A stretch of DNA of 64,000 nucleotides, taken from NCBI GenBank assembly GCA_965279195.1, contig CBDIHP010000030.1:1-64000 (forward strand), in the 5' to 3' direction. Source of the DNA: CBDIHP01 sp965279195. GTDB taxonomy: Bacteria; Planctomycetota; Planctomycetia; Isosphaerales; Isosphaeraceae. Within the stretch, counting starts at the first letter, position 1, and each line of letters begins with the position of its first letter. The notes below the pieces were generated by a model. That model was not told the DNA's origin. It was given only the letters and a program-made list of their open reading frames with translations, and ran no database searches. A program made the translations under genes and the position numbers. Below are positions 37,563 to 45,743 of the stretch, in pieces.

Positions 37563-39248
37563 ATGCTTCGATACGCCCGTCCCTGCCTCGCGATCCTCCT
37601 GCTGGCTTCAACGACCCAGGCCCAGACGAAGCCGACGTATGATCTCGTGATCAAGGACGGTCGGATCGTCAACGGCACCGGTAACCCCTGGTTCCACGGA
37701 GACCTGGCGATCATCGGCGACCGGATCGTCGCGGTCGGCCGGCTGCCCGAAGGCTACGAGGCGAAGCGCGTGATCGACGCTCGGGGGCTGGTCGTCGCCC
37801 CCGGATTCATCGACATGCACTCGCATAGCGACTGGACCCTGATCGAGGACGGCGCGGCCCAGAGCAAGATCCGCCAGGGCGTTACGACCGAGATGCTCGG
37901 CGAGCACTCGTCGGTCGGGCCGTTCGCCGGCAAGCTCGCGCCGAAGGTCTTGAAGGTTGCCGGCTCTCCGGTCGAGATCCGGACCATCGCCGATTACTTC
38001 GCGGCGCTGGAAAAGTCGGGCACGTCGGTAAACGTCGCGACCTACGCCGGGCTCGGCAACGTCTGGGGCTCGGTGATGGGCGAGTCGTTCGACCGCCCCA
38101 CACGGGCGCAGATGGATGAGATGGCGAAGCTGCTGGACCGGGCCATCGACGACGGGGCCTACGGGCTCTCGACCATGCTGGCCGACCCTCAGGAGCGTGT
38201 GACGACGGCGGACGACCTTGCGTACCTGGGGCAGGTCCTCAAGAAGCGCGGGGCGATCTTCTCGTCGCACATCCGGAACGAGGGGACGGACGTGCTCCGA
38301 TCGGTCGGGGAGATCATCTCGGTGGCCGAGCAGGCTGGGATCCGCGCCGACGTCATCCACATCAAGATCGCCGACCAGCGGCTCTGGGGCAAGATGAGTG
38401 AGGTCGTCGCGCTCATCGACGAGGCCCGGGCGCGTGGCGTCGACATCCAGGCGAATGTCTATCCCTACACGCGTGGCAACAATGACCTCGTGAGCATCCT
38501 CCCCCCCTGGGCCCACGAGGGGGGCACCGAGGCCCTGCTCAAGCGGCTGGGCGAGCCGTCGCTCCGCGCCCGGATGAAGGCCGACATCAACGGCGGCCTG
38601 CCCGGCTGGTACAACCGCTACCTGGCCGTCGGCGGCGACTGGTCGCGGATGCTCATCAGCGCGAAGCTCTCGGAGAAGAACAAGGTCGACGAGGGCAAGA
38701 CCATGGACGTCATCCTCGCCCGGCGGGCCAAGGAGTCGGCCGGTGCGGATCCGCTCGACCTGATGTTCGACTTCCTGGTCGATGAGAACGGCTCGGTGGG
38801 CACGATCTACGCGCACCACACCGAGGCGGATATGAATCTGGCGATGCACCAGCCCTGGTGCTCGATCGGCTCCGACGGCACGGCCCTGGCCGTCGAGGGG
38901 CCGCTCCGCAAGGGGCACCCGCACCCCCGCAGCTTCGGGACCTTCCCGCGCATCCTGGGCGAGTACGTCCGCGACAAGCACCTGCTCACCCTCGAAGACG
39001 CCGTCCGCAAGATGACCTCCCTGAACGCCGAGAAGATCGGCCTCAAGGAACGCGGCCAGATCCAGCCAGGGTGGTACGCCGACATCACCGTCTTCGACCC
39101 GGCTAAGATCGCCGATCGATCGACCTTCCTCGAACCGTTCGCCTACTCGGTGGGGGTTCGGCACGTCGTCGTGAACGGCCAGCCCGCCCTCACGGACGGG
39201 GAGCCGACGCCGGCCCGCGCGGGCAAGGGGCTCCGCAAGGGGCGTTAG
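37563..39248 (+). CDS. Exported N-acyl-D-amino-acid deacylase-like amidohydrolase
   Basis: The 561-residue protein has a signal peptide (about 1-20) and an amidohydrolase fold of the D-aminoacylase type. The metal site starts with GFIDMHSHSDW (HxH near 84-88), and further ligands are the His of SSHIRNEG (near 238), the His of VIHIKIAD (near 263) and the Asp of SIGSDGTA (near 438). Both N- and C-terminal parts form the usual small beta-sandwich, with TVFDPAKIAD near the end. It removes the acyl group from N-acyl-D-amino acids or a related amide outside the cytoplasm. Its upstream neighbour is the Dabb protein. Confidence 0.87.
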   Translation: MLRYARPCLAILLLASTTQAQTKPTYDLVIKDGRIVNGTGNPWFHGDLAIIGDRIVAVGRLPEGYEAKRVIDARGLVVAPGFIDMHSHSDWTLIEDGAAQSKIRQGVTTEMLGEHSSVGPFAGKLAPKVLKVAGSPVEIRTIADYFAALEKSGTSVNVATYAGLGNVWGSVMGESFDRPTRAQMDEMAKLLDRAIDDGAYGLSTMLADPQERVTTADDLAYLGQVLKKRGAIFSSHIRNEGTDVLRSVGEIISVAEQAGIRADVIHIKIADQRLWGKMSEVVALIDEARARGVDIQANVYPYTRGNNDLVSILPPWAHEGGTEALLKRLGEPSLRARMKADINGGLPGWYNRYLAVGGDWSRMLISAKLSEKNKVDEGKTMDVILARRAKESAGADPLDLMFDFLVDENGSVGTIYAHHTEADMNLAMHQPWCSIGSDGTALAVEGPLRKGHPHPRSFGTFPRILGEYVRDKHLLTLEDAVRKMTSLNAEKIGLKERGQIQPGWYADITVFDPAKIADRSTFLEPFAYSVGVRHVVVNGQPALTDGEPTPARAGKGLRKGR

Positions 39249-39363
39249 TGCCGTTCTGGGCTGGACCATTCCACCCGACTCTGGCAACATCCCGCGCGTT
39301 GGCCGGCGGTCGCGTTGCGCGCCGGCGTCGTTGCGATGTCGGGAACGGAAGGAGTCGTGCCCG

Positions 39364-39963
39364 ATGCGGAATGCGTTGCGCTCTCGTGACTGGTTTTCCC
39401 GACTCGGCTGGGTGGCCATGGGCGTCGTGATCGCCTGGTTCGCCGCCGGACGCAGTGAGCCGAAGGTGATCGCCGTGCCGGTCGGACAGCAGTCGCCCGA
39501 CGGTGCCGCACTCGTGACCGGGCCGGTCTCGTTCCAGTACAACGACCGGACCAAGGTTCAGATCAACCAGGACGCCCTCTACTTCCTCGATTACCGCGCG
39601 GGCAAGCTCTACGCGACGATCCCCGAGCAGCGCTCGACGGTGAACAAGACGAGCCTCATCAGCGCCTTCGTGGAGCGGGACCTCGTCGCCGACTTCAAGA
39701 TCGACGCCAACGCCACCGCCTCGCCGCAGTTCCTCATGAGCACCGGCGGCCTCGGGGCGATGGGCGACAACCTCGCCCCGCTCTACATCTTCGAGACGAC
39801 CACCCGGCAGGTCGCCGTCTACAAGCTGTCGCAGCAGACGGTCGGGACCATCAGCCGGCCGCGATTCGACCTGACCGAACTCAAGTCGATCCAGGCCCTC
39901 GCCCGGCCGAACAACGCGACCCCGCTGATCCCCAGCGTGCCCGACCTGCCGACCCTCCCCTGA
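39364..39963 (+). CDS. Hypothetical planctomycete protein with N-terminal membrane anchor (199 aa)
   Basis: The 199-residue product has a hydrophobic segment (about 15-29) that is a signal anchor or signal peptide. It is followed by a beta-rich mature domain: VSFQYNDRTKVQINQDALYFLDYRAGKLYATIPEQ, then FKIDANATASPQFLM and a Pro-rich end. Start 39364 is supported by AAGGAG 8 nt upstream. I recognise no named family. The protein looks exported, and rsmE follows after about 100 nt but is probably unrelated in function. Confidence 0.6.
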   Translation: MRNALRSRDWFSRLGWVAMGVVIAWFAAGRSEPKVIAVPVGQQSPDGAALVTGPVSFQYNDRTKVQINQDALYFLDYRAGKLYATIPEQRSTVNKTSLISAFVERDLVADFKIDANATASPQFLMSTGGLGAMGDNLAPLYIFETTTRQVAVYKLSQQTVGTISRPRFDLTELKSIQALARPNNATPLIPSVPDLPTLP

Positions 39964-40060
39964 TCGCAGCCGAGCCCGAGGATCGCCAAGCGGGGGTCGC
40001 GTCGATACGATGTCGATCCTCGATCGGTGCCGAGACCATCCCTGGACCCCGGGCCCTGCC

Positions 40061-40780
40061 GTGTCGCAACGCTTCCACGTCCCCGACCTCCCGAAATCCG
40101 GCGGGCTCACCCTGCGAGGGCCCGAGGCCCATCACCTGGCCAGGGTCCGTCGAATCGGTGTCGGGGAGTCCGTCACCCTGTTTGACGGGCGCGGACGCGC
40201 GGTGCTCGCCACGGTCACGGACGTGGGCCGCGACCAGGTCCAGGTGGAGATCGCCTCGGAGGTCGCGGACGCGACGGCGTCGGCCCATCCTCGGATCACG
40301 CTGGCCACGGCCGTCCCCAAGGGAGAACGGTTCGACTGGCTCGTCGAGAAGGCCACGGAACTCGGCGTGGATCGGCTCGTCCCGCTGAGGACCGAGCACT
40401 CGGTCGTCGACCCCGGGGCGTCGAAGCTCGAACGGCTGCGCCGCCACGTCGTCGAGGCGAGCAAGCAGTGCGGCCGGAATACGTTCATGGAACTGGCCGA
40501 GACGGTCCCGTTCCGCGAATTCGTGCATTCCCCGCAGGAGGGCTCGATCCGCCTGCTGGCCGATCCGCGAGGCGAGCCGCGACTCCCGACCGGCTCGCCC
40601 GTTCCATCGCCCGAGATCCTCATCGCGATCGGCCCGGAGGCGGGGTTCTCGAAGGCCGAGGTCGACACCGCCGTCGGGGCGGGTTGGCTCCGCTTTCGCG
40701 TCGGTACGAACATCCTGAGGATCGAGACGGCCGGTATCGCGATGGCGGCCGTCGTCATGGCCCTGGTCGAGTCGCACTGA
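40061..40780 (+). CDS. rsmE: 16S rRNA (uracil-1498-N3)-methyltransferase
   Basis: The 239-residue product is RsmE, which methylates N3 of U1498 in 16S rRNA using S-adenosylmethionine. It has the N-terminal PUA-like domain (RFHVPDLP, then HHLARVRRIGVGESVTLFDG) and the SPOUT knot: ATAVPKGERFDWLVEKATELGVDRLVPLRTEHSVV, IAIGPEAGFSKAEVD and NILRIETAGIAM. The start is taken as the GTG at 40061 because the family begins a few residues before RF; the ATG at 40010 adds 17 residues with no family match. It is followed by a TauE/SafE-type gene after 13 nt. Confidence 0.92.
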   Translation: MSQRFHVPDLPKSGGLTLRGPEAHHLARVRRIGVGESVTLFDGRGRAVLATVTDVGRDQVQVEIASEVADATASAHPRITLATAVPKGERFDWLVEKATELGVDRLVPLRTEHSVVDPGASKLERLRRHVVEASKQCGRNTFMELAETVPFREFVHSPQEGSIRLLADPRGEPRLPTGSPVPSPEILIAIGPEAGFSKAEVDTAVGAGWLRFRVGTNILRIETAGIAMAAVVMALVESH

Positions 40781-40793
40781 AGGAGGCCGAGCG

Positions 40794-41219
40794 ATGCCCG
40801 TCGTCCTGATCGGATCCGTGATCCTGGGCCTGCTGGCCGGCGTCTTCGGCGGCCTCTTCGGCATCGGCGGCGGGCTGGTCATCGTGCCCGCGCTCATCCT
40901 CGGCTTCGGGTTCGACATCAAGACGGCCAACGGCACGTCGATGCTCGCCCAGTTGCTGCCGGTGGGGATTTTGGCCGTGGTCGAGTACGGCCGACGGGGC
41001 GAGATGTCGGTCGCCCACGGGCTGGGCATCGCCGCCGGCCTGGTGGTGGGGACCTTGATTGGTGCCCGGCTGACCGGGGTGATCCCGCCGATGGACCTGA
41101 AGCGATATTACGGGATGTTCCTGATCGTCGTCGGTCTCTACTTCCTGATCGGCGGCCCGCAGTCCATCAAGCCCCGGGCCGCGGCGAATCCGCCGGCGTC
41201 GGCCGATCAGGTCCACTGA
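40794..41219 (+). CDS. Half-size TauE/SafE family membrane transporter
   Basis: The 141-residue protein has four membrane helices and the TauE/SafE hallmark GGLFGIGGGLVIVPALI (about 19-35), the first of the two repeats found in full-length exporters of sulfite or sulfonates. Normal members have seven to nine helices and two such repeats, so this is half the usual length and would have to form a dimer. The C-terminal tail is hydrophilic. It follows rsmE by 13 nt and its end overlaps the convergent VOC gene by 13 nt. The substrate is unknown. Confidence 0.82.
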   Translation: MPVVLIGSVILGLLAGVFGGLFGIGGGLVIVPALILGFGFDIKTANGTSMLAQLLPVGILAVVEYGRRGEMSVAHGLGIAAGLVVGTLIGARLTGVIPPMDLKRYYGMFLIVVGLYFLIGGPQSIKPRAAANPPASADQVH

Positions 41220-41626
41220 CCGCCGGTCTTGTCCTGGTAGACCGACCAGACATAGCCGTCGGGATCCTTGAGGGCGAACTCACGCCAGCCCCATTCCTGG
41301 TCGACGGGCTCGCCGGAGAGGGAGAGCAAGGCCCCCTCGTCGACGCAGTGGGTGTAGAACTTGTCGATGTCGTCGACCTTGATCTGGAGGTGGATCCCCA
41401 GGCCGCGCTTGGGGGTCGGCGTGAAGATGTCGGTCTCCTCCTGCTCCTCGTTGGGGTGGAGCATGATCGAGAAGTCCCCGAGCTTGAGGATGGCCAGGGT
41501 CACCGGGCCGTCCTCCTCCTCGGCGTGGACCTGGGCGATCTCGGCGCCGACGATCTCGTTGTAGAACTCCATCGACTTGACGACGTCGTCCACATAGAGG
41601 AAGACGCTCGTGACCTGGACACCCAT
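41207..41626 (-). CDS. VOC-family (glyoxalase/bleomycin-resistance-like) protein
   Basis: The 139-residue protein shows the paired beta-alpha-beta-beta-beta units of the vicinal-oxygen-chelate fold: VTSVFLYVDDVVKSMEFYNEIVGAEI (about 5-30), then GIHLQIKVDDIDKFYTHCVDEGA (about 77-99), and the closing FALKDPDGYVWSVYQDK (about 119-135). Possible metal ligands are His and Glu residues on the paired strands (MLHPNEE, GIHLQI). MGVQVTS at 41626 is the start. The fold is clear, but the reaction cannot be told; a dioxygenase-like or binding role is possible. Confidence 0.82.
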   Translation of the reverse strand: MGVQVTSVFLYVDDVVKSMEFYNEIVGAEIAQVHAEEEDGPVTLAILKLGDFSIMLHPNEEQEETDIFTPTPKRGLGIHLQIKVDDIDKFYTHCVDEGALLSLSGEPVDQEWGWREFALKDPDGYVWSVYQDKTGGQWT

Positions 41627-41730
41627 CCTGCACCCCCGCTCGTCCGTCGTCGTCGAGCCGCGACACAACGCGGACCCAAAGCCACGCGGGAAGATAACGG
41701 AACCCCCGATCCGCCGCAACGCGAGACGGG

Positions 41731-42495
41731 TCAGGGCGTTGCCCCCTGGGAACGATTCCAGCGATCCACGAACGCCCGATAATCGGCCGGCGTGTCGATC
41801 CCCACGCTCCGCTCGTTGACGATCCCCAGCGCGATGGGATACCCCGCCTCCAGCACGCGGAGCTGCTCCAGCTTCTCGGTCATTTCCAACGGAGAGGGCG
41901 GCAGGGTGGCCAGCGAGAGCAAGAAGTCCCGGCGATAGGCATAGAGACCGAGGTGCAGGAACGCCAGGGGGTTCTCGATCGTCGGCGCGGCGGGGAGCCC
42001 GTCGCGGTGGCAGGGGATCGGGCTGCGGGAGAAGTACAGCGCGCGATTGTTGCCGGCGCGGACGACCTTGACGCAGGCGGGGTCGCGGTAGATGGCCTCG
42101 TCGAGGATCGGGGTCCCGATCGTGGCCATCGGCGCATCCGGATCATTCCGGAGGACCTCGACGACGAGGTCGAGGGCCTCAGCGGAGAGCTCGGGCTCGT
42201 CCCCCTGGACGTTGACGATGATCTCGGCCTCGGGGATCGCGGCGGCGACCTCGGCCACGCGGTCGGTGCCGCTGGGGTGGTCGTCGCGGGTCATGGCGAC
42301 CTCGCCGCCGAATGCGACGACGGCGTCGAAGATCCGGGAATCGTCGGTCGCGACGATCACGCGGTCGAGCGTGCGGGCCTTCCGGGCCGCCTCGACTACG
42401 TGCTGGATCAGGGGTCGGCCTGTCTCGGATAGAAGGGGTTTGCCGGGGAGTCGGGTTGAAGCGTAGCGCGCCGGAATTATGCCGAGGATCGCCAT
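41731..42495 (-). CDS. kdsB: 3-deoxy-manno-octulosonate cytidylyltransferase
   Basis: The 254-residue enzyme joins CTP and Kdo to make CMP-Kdo for lipopolysaccharide. Its N-terminal nucleotide-binding block, IIPARYASTRLPGKPL (about 6-21), is characteristic. So are VIVATDDSRIF, MTRDDHPSGTDRVAE (about 81-95), INVQGDEPELS with the Mg-binding Asp, and the C-terminal EQLRVLEAGYPI segment (about 211-222). Length matches the family. MAILGIIPA at 42495 is the start. It supports an outer membrane with Kdo-containing lipopolysaccharide or a related use of Kdo. No other Kdo genes are in the window. Confidence 0.95.
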   Translation of the reverse strand: MAILGIIPARYASTRLPGKPLLSETGRPLIQHVVEAARKARTLDRVIVATDDSRIFDAVVAFGGEVAMTRDDHPSGTDRVAEVAAAIPEAEIIVNVQGDEPELSAEALDLVVEVLRNDPDAPMATIGTPILDEAIYRDPACVKVVRAGNNRALYFSRSPIPCHRDGLPAAPTIENPLAFLHLGLYAYRRDFLLSLATLPPSPLEMTEKLEQLRVLEAGYPIALGIVNERSVGIDTPADYRAFVDRWNRSQGATP

Positions 42496-43113
42496 GTTAT
42501 TGGAGGAACTCCCCGCGGACTCGGTCCGATACAAGGGTCGTTGAGATCAAAGACCACCGGTATCAGGGGCCAGGCTCCTCCCCGGCGGGTCGGCGATCAC
42601 TATAGCCGAGCCACAGGCGGACGCCTAGCGGACTCGGCGGTGCCCTCAGGCCACGCCTGTTGGGCATACGGCCCTGGCCCGGATCACGATGAGAGGGGCC
42701 AGGTCGCCGGATCAGGATGATCCGGTGTCGCCGCGCACCATTGATTGACCTCCCCCGCAGGAAGCACGTCGGAATCGATCGCCGGAATGGACTCGACTTG
42801 AGGGGGCGTCCCCAGGCTCCCCTGACCTGATCGAGCCGGACCGATGGTCTCCACTTGTTTGCCGTCGGGTTGCCGCCCGGCCGGCCCCGTTGTCGCCCGC
42901 TTGTCCGGCGCGACGGGCCGTCCATCCAAGGCGGGTTCCCGAGAACATCTGCATGCGCTCTGACGGGTCCGCGACGTTTCGGCGTCGCGGTCGCCGCGGG
43001 GAAGGACGGCGGCGACGCCCGAATCCCCCGCGCCATGGAAGGGGGGCGTTTACCACAGATACGCGGGGCGGCCAGGCCAAAGGTATGGCGGTCGTCTGGG
43101 GAGGTTAAGAACC
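42496..43113. other. Intergenic region, no gene seen
   Basis: These 618 nt lie between kdsB and the subtilisin gene, which diverge. Frames of 80-160 codons occur on both strands, but they are Arg/Pro/Gly-rich and have no protein character. A perfect 8-bp hairpin, CCGCGACG-tttcgg-CGTCGCGG, sits at 42969-42990, and GGAGG lies 9 nt before the protease start. The length suggests a long leader or promoter for the protease; I can define no promoter motif. Confidence 0.4.
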
Positions 43114-44751
43114 ATGGGCTGGACCCGAAAGCCGTGTCGTGAGAACCGCGACCGACGCCAACCCTGCCTGGAATCCTTGGAAGTCCGCACCCTGCTCACG
43201 ACGACCACAGGGTCCTCCTTCACAGACATCCCCGCCGCGATCGGCCCGATCGCCCCGGCGGGCTCCAACGTCCGCGCCGACGGCTCCACCGATATTCAAG
43301 AGATCACCGGTGCCGCGGACGTCCGCTCGTCCTACAAGGTCGACGGCAAGGGCTACACCGTCGCCGTGATCGACACCGCCATCGACTACAACCACTCGGC
43401 CTTCGTGGCCAATGGCGACACGTCGGGCGGCAACCACTTCGGGGGCGACAACAAGGTCGTCGCCGGCTACGACTTCGCCAACAACGACCCCGATCCCGGC
43501 ACGTCCTCGGACACGCACGGCACCGGGATCGCCAGCATCATCGCCTCCGACGACCCGGCCAACCCCGGCATCGCCCCGGGAGCCGATATCGCCGCCCTCC
43601 AGGTCTTCGGGTCGGACAACTCCGACACGATGACCAAGATCCGGTCCTCGCTCGACTGGATCATCGCCAACCACGGCAAGTACAACATCACTGTCGTGAA
43701 TATGTCCTTCTCGGACAACAGCAACTTCCTCCGGGACTTCTCGGCGAGCCTCATCGGCACGCAGAAGGACATCTACGACCGGATCCAGACCCTCTACTCG
43801 CTGAACATCCCCGTCGTCGTCGCCACCGGCAACAACATGCAGGGGACGCAGCAAGGCGTCGGCTTCCCGGCCATCATCTCCAACACCATCAGCGTCACCG
43901 CCAGCGATCCCAAGGACCAGCTCTGGGCGAACGCCCAGCGCCTCGGAGGGTCGAACGGCAACCCGTCTGCGACCGACCTGGCCGCCCCGGGCGTGGCCAT
44001 CCCGCTCGCCACCACCGGCTCGTCCTACAGCACGGGGACGGGCACCAGCTTCGCCGCCCCGGTCGTGTCGGGCGGGATCGTCCTGCTCCAGCAGATCTAC
44101 CAGCGTGCGACCGGCTCGCTGCCCTCGGTGCAGCAGCTCCGCACCTGGCTCGAGGCCGGGACGTTCAGCCAGGTCGGCAGCAACTGGATCCATGACAGCC
44201 TGACCGGCATCGATCTCCCCAGGATCGACGTCGCCAAGGCCGCCAGCCAGATGGGCATCGCCCCGCCGGCCGCCACCCCGCCGACCCCGGTCGTGACCAC
44301 CCCCACGCCCACCCCGCCCCCGGCCCCCGCGCCGACCCCGGTGCCCGTCGCGACCGTCCCGGTTACCCCGACTCCGGCCCCGCCCCCGGCTCCCACCCCG
44401 ACCCCGACGACCACCCAGTCGCCTTCGCCGACCGACCTCAGTTCGGGGAGCGCGACGGGCGGGACAGGGATGACGGACATCTACGTCAACGGCAAGAAGG
44501 TCGCCCGGGTCACGACCGATAGCTTGATTTCCAAGTACAACGGGCTCTTCTCCCTCCTCAACGGCACCGTCCTCAACTTCAAGGTCTATAGCGCCAAGGC
44601 CGCCAGGCCGGCCGGGCAGGAAGAGCCCGCCGGGCTCATCGACGGCCTCGCCGGCAACCTCGTTGGTAAGGCGAAGTTGAACAAGGTGACCTTCAAGCCG
44701 GTCAAGACCGCGACCCCCAAGCCGGTATCGAAGGCCCGCTTCGTCAAGTAA
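43114..44751 (+). CDS. Secreted subtilisin-like S8 serine protease
   Basis: The 545-residue protein carries the catalytic triad in order: Asp87 (AVIDTAID), His135 (DTHGTGIA) and Ser312 (GTSFAAP), with the oxyanion Asn240 (VVATGNN). It lacks a classical signal peptide but starts with RRQPCLESLEVRTLLT (about 14-29), the planctomycetal LExLExRxLL-type N-terminus found on exported proteins. The Pro/Thr-rich linker from about 390 to 440 leads to a small C-terminal domain of about 100 residues with a hydrophobic and a basic end. It should degrade extracellular protein or process surface proteins. A hairpin terminator follows. Confidence 0.92.
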   Translation: MGWTRKPCRENRDRRQPCLESLEVRTLLTTTTGSSFTDIPAAIGPIAPAGSNVRADGSTDIQEITGAADVRSSYKVDGKGYTVAVIDTAIDYNHSAFVANGDTSGGNHFGGDNKVVAGYDFANNDPDPGTSSDTHGTGIASIIASDDPANPGIAPGADIAALQVFGSDNSDTMTKIRSSLDWIIANHGKYNITVVNMSFSDNSNFLRDFSASLIGTQKDIYDRIQTLYSLNIPVVVATGNNMQGTQQGVGFPAIISNTISVTASDPKDQLWANAQRLGGSNGNPSATDLAAPGVAIPLATTGSSYSTGTGTSFAAPVVSGGIVLLQQIYQRATGSLPSVQQLRTWLEAGTFSQVGSNWIHDSLTGIDLPRIDVAKAASQMGIAPPAATPPTPVVTTPTPTPPPAPAPTPVPVATVPVTPTPAPPPAPTPTPTTTQSPSPTDLSSGSATGGTGMTDIYVNGKKVARVTTDSLISKYNGLFSLLNGTVLNFKVYSAKAARPAGQEEPAGLIDGLAGNLVGKAKLNKVTFKPVKTATPKPVSKARFVK

Positions 44752-44782
44752 GATCCGGGTTCCAGGGATGGAACGACCCTCG

Positions 44783-44815
44783 TCGGCCCGAGCACCCTTG
44801 AGGCGCTCGGGCCGA
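44783..44815 (+). terminator. Hairpin terminator after the subtilisin gene
   Basis: TCGGCCCGAGC (44783-44793) pairs perfectly with GCTCGGGCCGA (44805-44815) around an 11-nt loop, 31 nt after the stop. No long T-tract follows. Confidence 0.55.
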
Positions 44816-44898
44816 TCGGCGTTGGGTCGGCTCTCTCCGAACGGTCGGGACGGCCCGGCCGGGACTGGCTAGCAACTCCAGACTTCAGCAGGTGGGTC

Positions 44899-45645
44899 GT
44901 GTCGCAACCTCAGAAAACCGCCCTCGTGACGGGCGCCGGCAGTGGGATCGGACGAGGGGTCGCCATCGAGCTGGCGCGGATGGGCTTCCGGCTCGCCATC
45001 GTCGGCCGCGACGCCGCCAAACTCGAAGGGACGAAGACGCTCATCGTCGAGCAGGGGATCGCCCCGACCGACTCGGTCTCGGTCCACTCGCTCGATGTCG
45101 CCGACCGACCCGACGTCGCCGAACTCGGCAAGACGATCGCCTCGACCTTCGGCGGGCTCGACGTCCTGGTCTGCAATGCTGGCACGAACGTTCGCGAACG
45201 GACCATCGACAAGCTCTCGCCCGCCGACTGGGACCTGATGATCAACACCAATCTGACCGGGGCCTACAACCTCGTCCACACCTTCCTGCCCGCCATGCGC
45301 GAGCGGAAGGTGGGGTTGATCATCCAGGTCGCCTCGATCGCCGGCCTGCGGGCCAGCGTCCTCGGCGGCTCGGGCTACTCAGCCTCGAAGTTCGGGCAGG
45401 CCGGGTTCGCCCTCACGGTCGCCAACGAGGTCGGCAAGGACGGCGTGCGCTCCTCGGTGATTTATCCCGGTGAAGTCAACACGCCGATCCTCGACGCCCG
45501 GCCGGTCCCCGTCGGCCAGGAGCGCCGGGAGATCATCCTCCAGCCCGAGGACGTCGCCGCCGCCGTCCGGTTCATGGTTGAACTCCACCCCCGGGCCCAC
45601 GTTCCCGAGCTGGTCATCAAGCCGACCGTCGATCAGTGGGCCTGA
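44899..45645 (+). CDS. Short-chain dehydrogenase/reductase
   Basis: The 248-residue protein is a classical SDR. Residues 9-17 hold the TGAGSGIG cofactor loop, NAGTN (near 93-97) is the structural NAG motif, and the catalytic Ser (QVASIAG, near 143-149), Tyr and Lys (GYSASKFG, near 159-166) are all present. The cofactor is NAD(H) or NADP(H); RD near 37-38 leans towards NADP. The start is a GTG at 44899. Nearby genes do not indicate the substrate, since the subtilisin upstream is a separate unit. An ATGGGTG-type hairpin follows. Confidence 0.9.
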   Translation: MSQPQKTALVTGAGSGIGRGVAIELARMGFRLAIVGRDAAKLEGTKTLIVEQGIAPTDSVSVHSLDVADRPDVAELGKTIASTFGGLDVLVCNAGTNVRERTIDKLSPADWDLMINTNLTGAYNLVHTFLPAMRERKVGLIIQVASIAGLRASVLGGSGYSASKFGQAGFALTVANEVGKDGVRSSVIYPGEVNTPILDARPVPVGQERREIILQPEDVAAAVRFMVELHPRAHVPELVIKPTVDQWA

Positions 45646-45737
45646 GGATTGATGGGTGATGGGTGATGATTCAAGGGAAAACTGACAAAGCTCAGTCACG
45701 ACCAAGCCGTCACCCACTACCCATCACCCATTATCCA
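45646..45737. repeat. ATGGGTG-rich hairpin element, copy 2
   Basis: A left arm at about 45646-45669 (GATGGGTGATGGGTGATGA core) pairs imperfectly with about 45711-45737 (CACCCACTACCCATCACCCA). The loop contains ACTGA-caaagc-TCAGT. Its layout, with heptad arms and an inner hairpin with a CAAAG loop, matches the copy at 31497-31587. It lies between the convergent SDR and ABC genes and may end both transcripts. Confidence 0.55.
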
Positions 45738-45743
45738 TGAATT

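Noticed and set aside
42496..43113. Several frames of 80-160 codons upstream of the subtilisin gene
   Set aside because: Composition is Arg/Pro/Gly-rich on both strands, no ribosome-binding site fits, and no protein character is visible.
44281..44440. Pro/Thr repeat region in the subtilisin gene as a CRISPR or tandem DNA repeat
   Set aside because: It is an in-frame low-complexity linker without regular spacers or identical repeat units.
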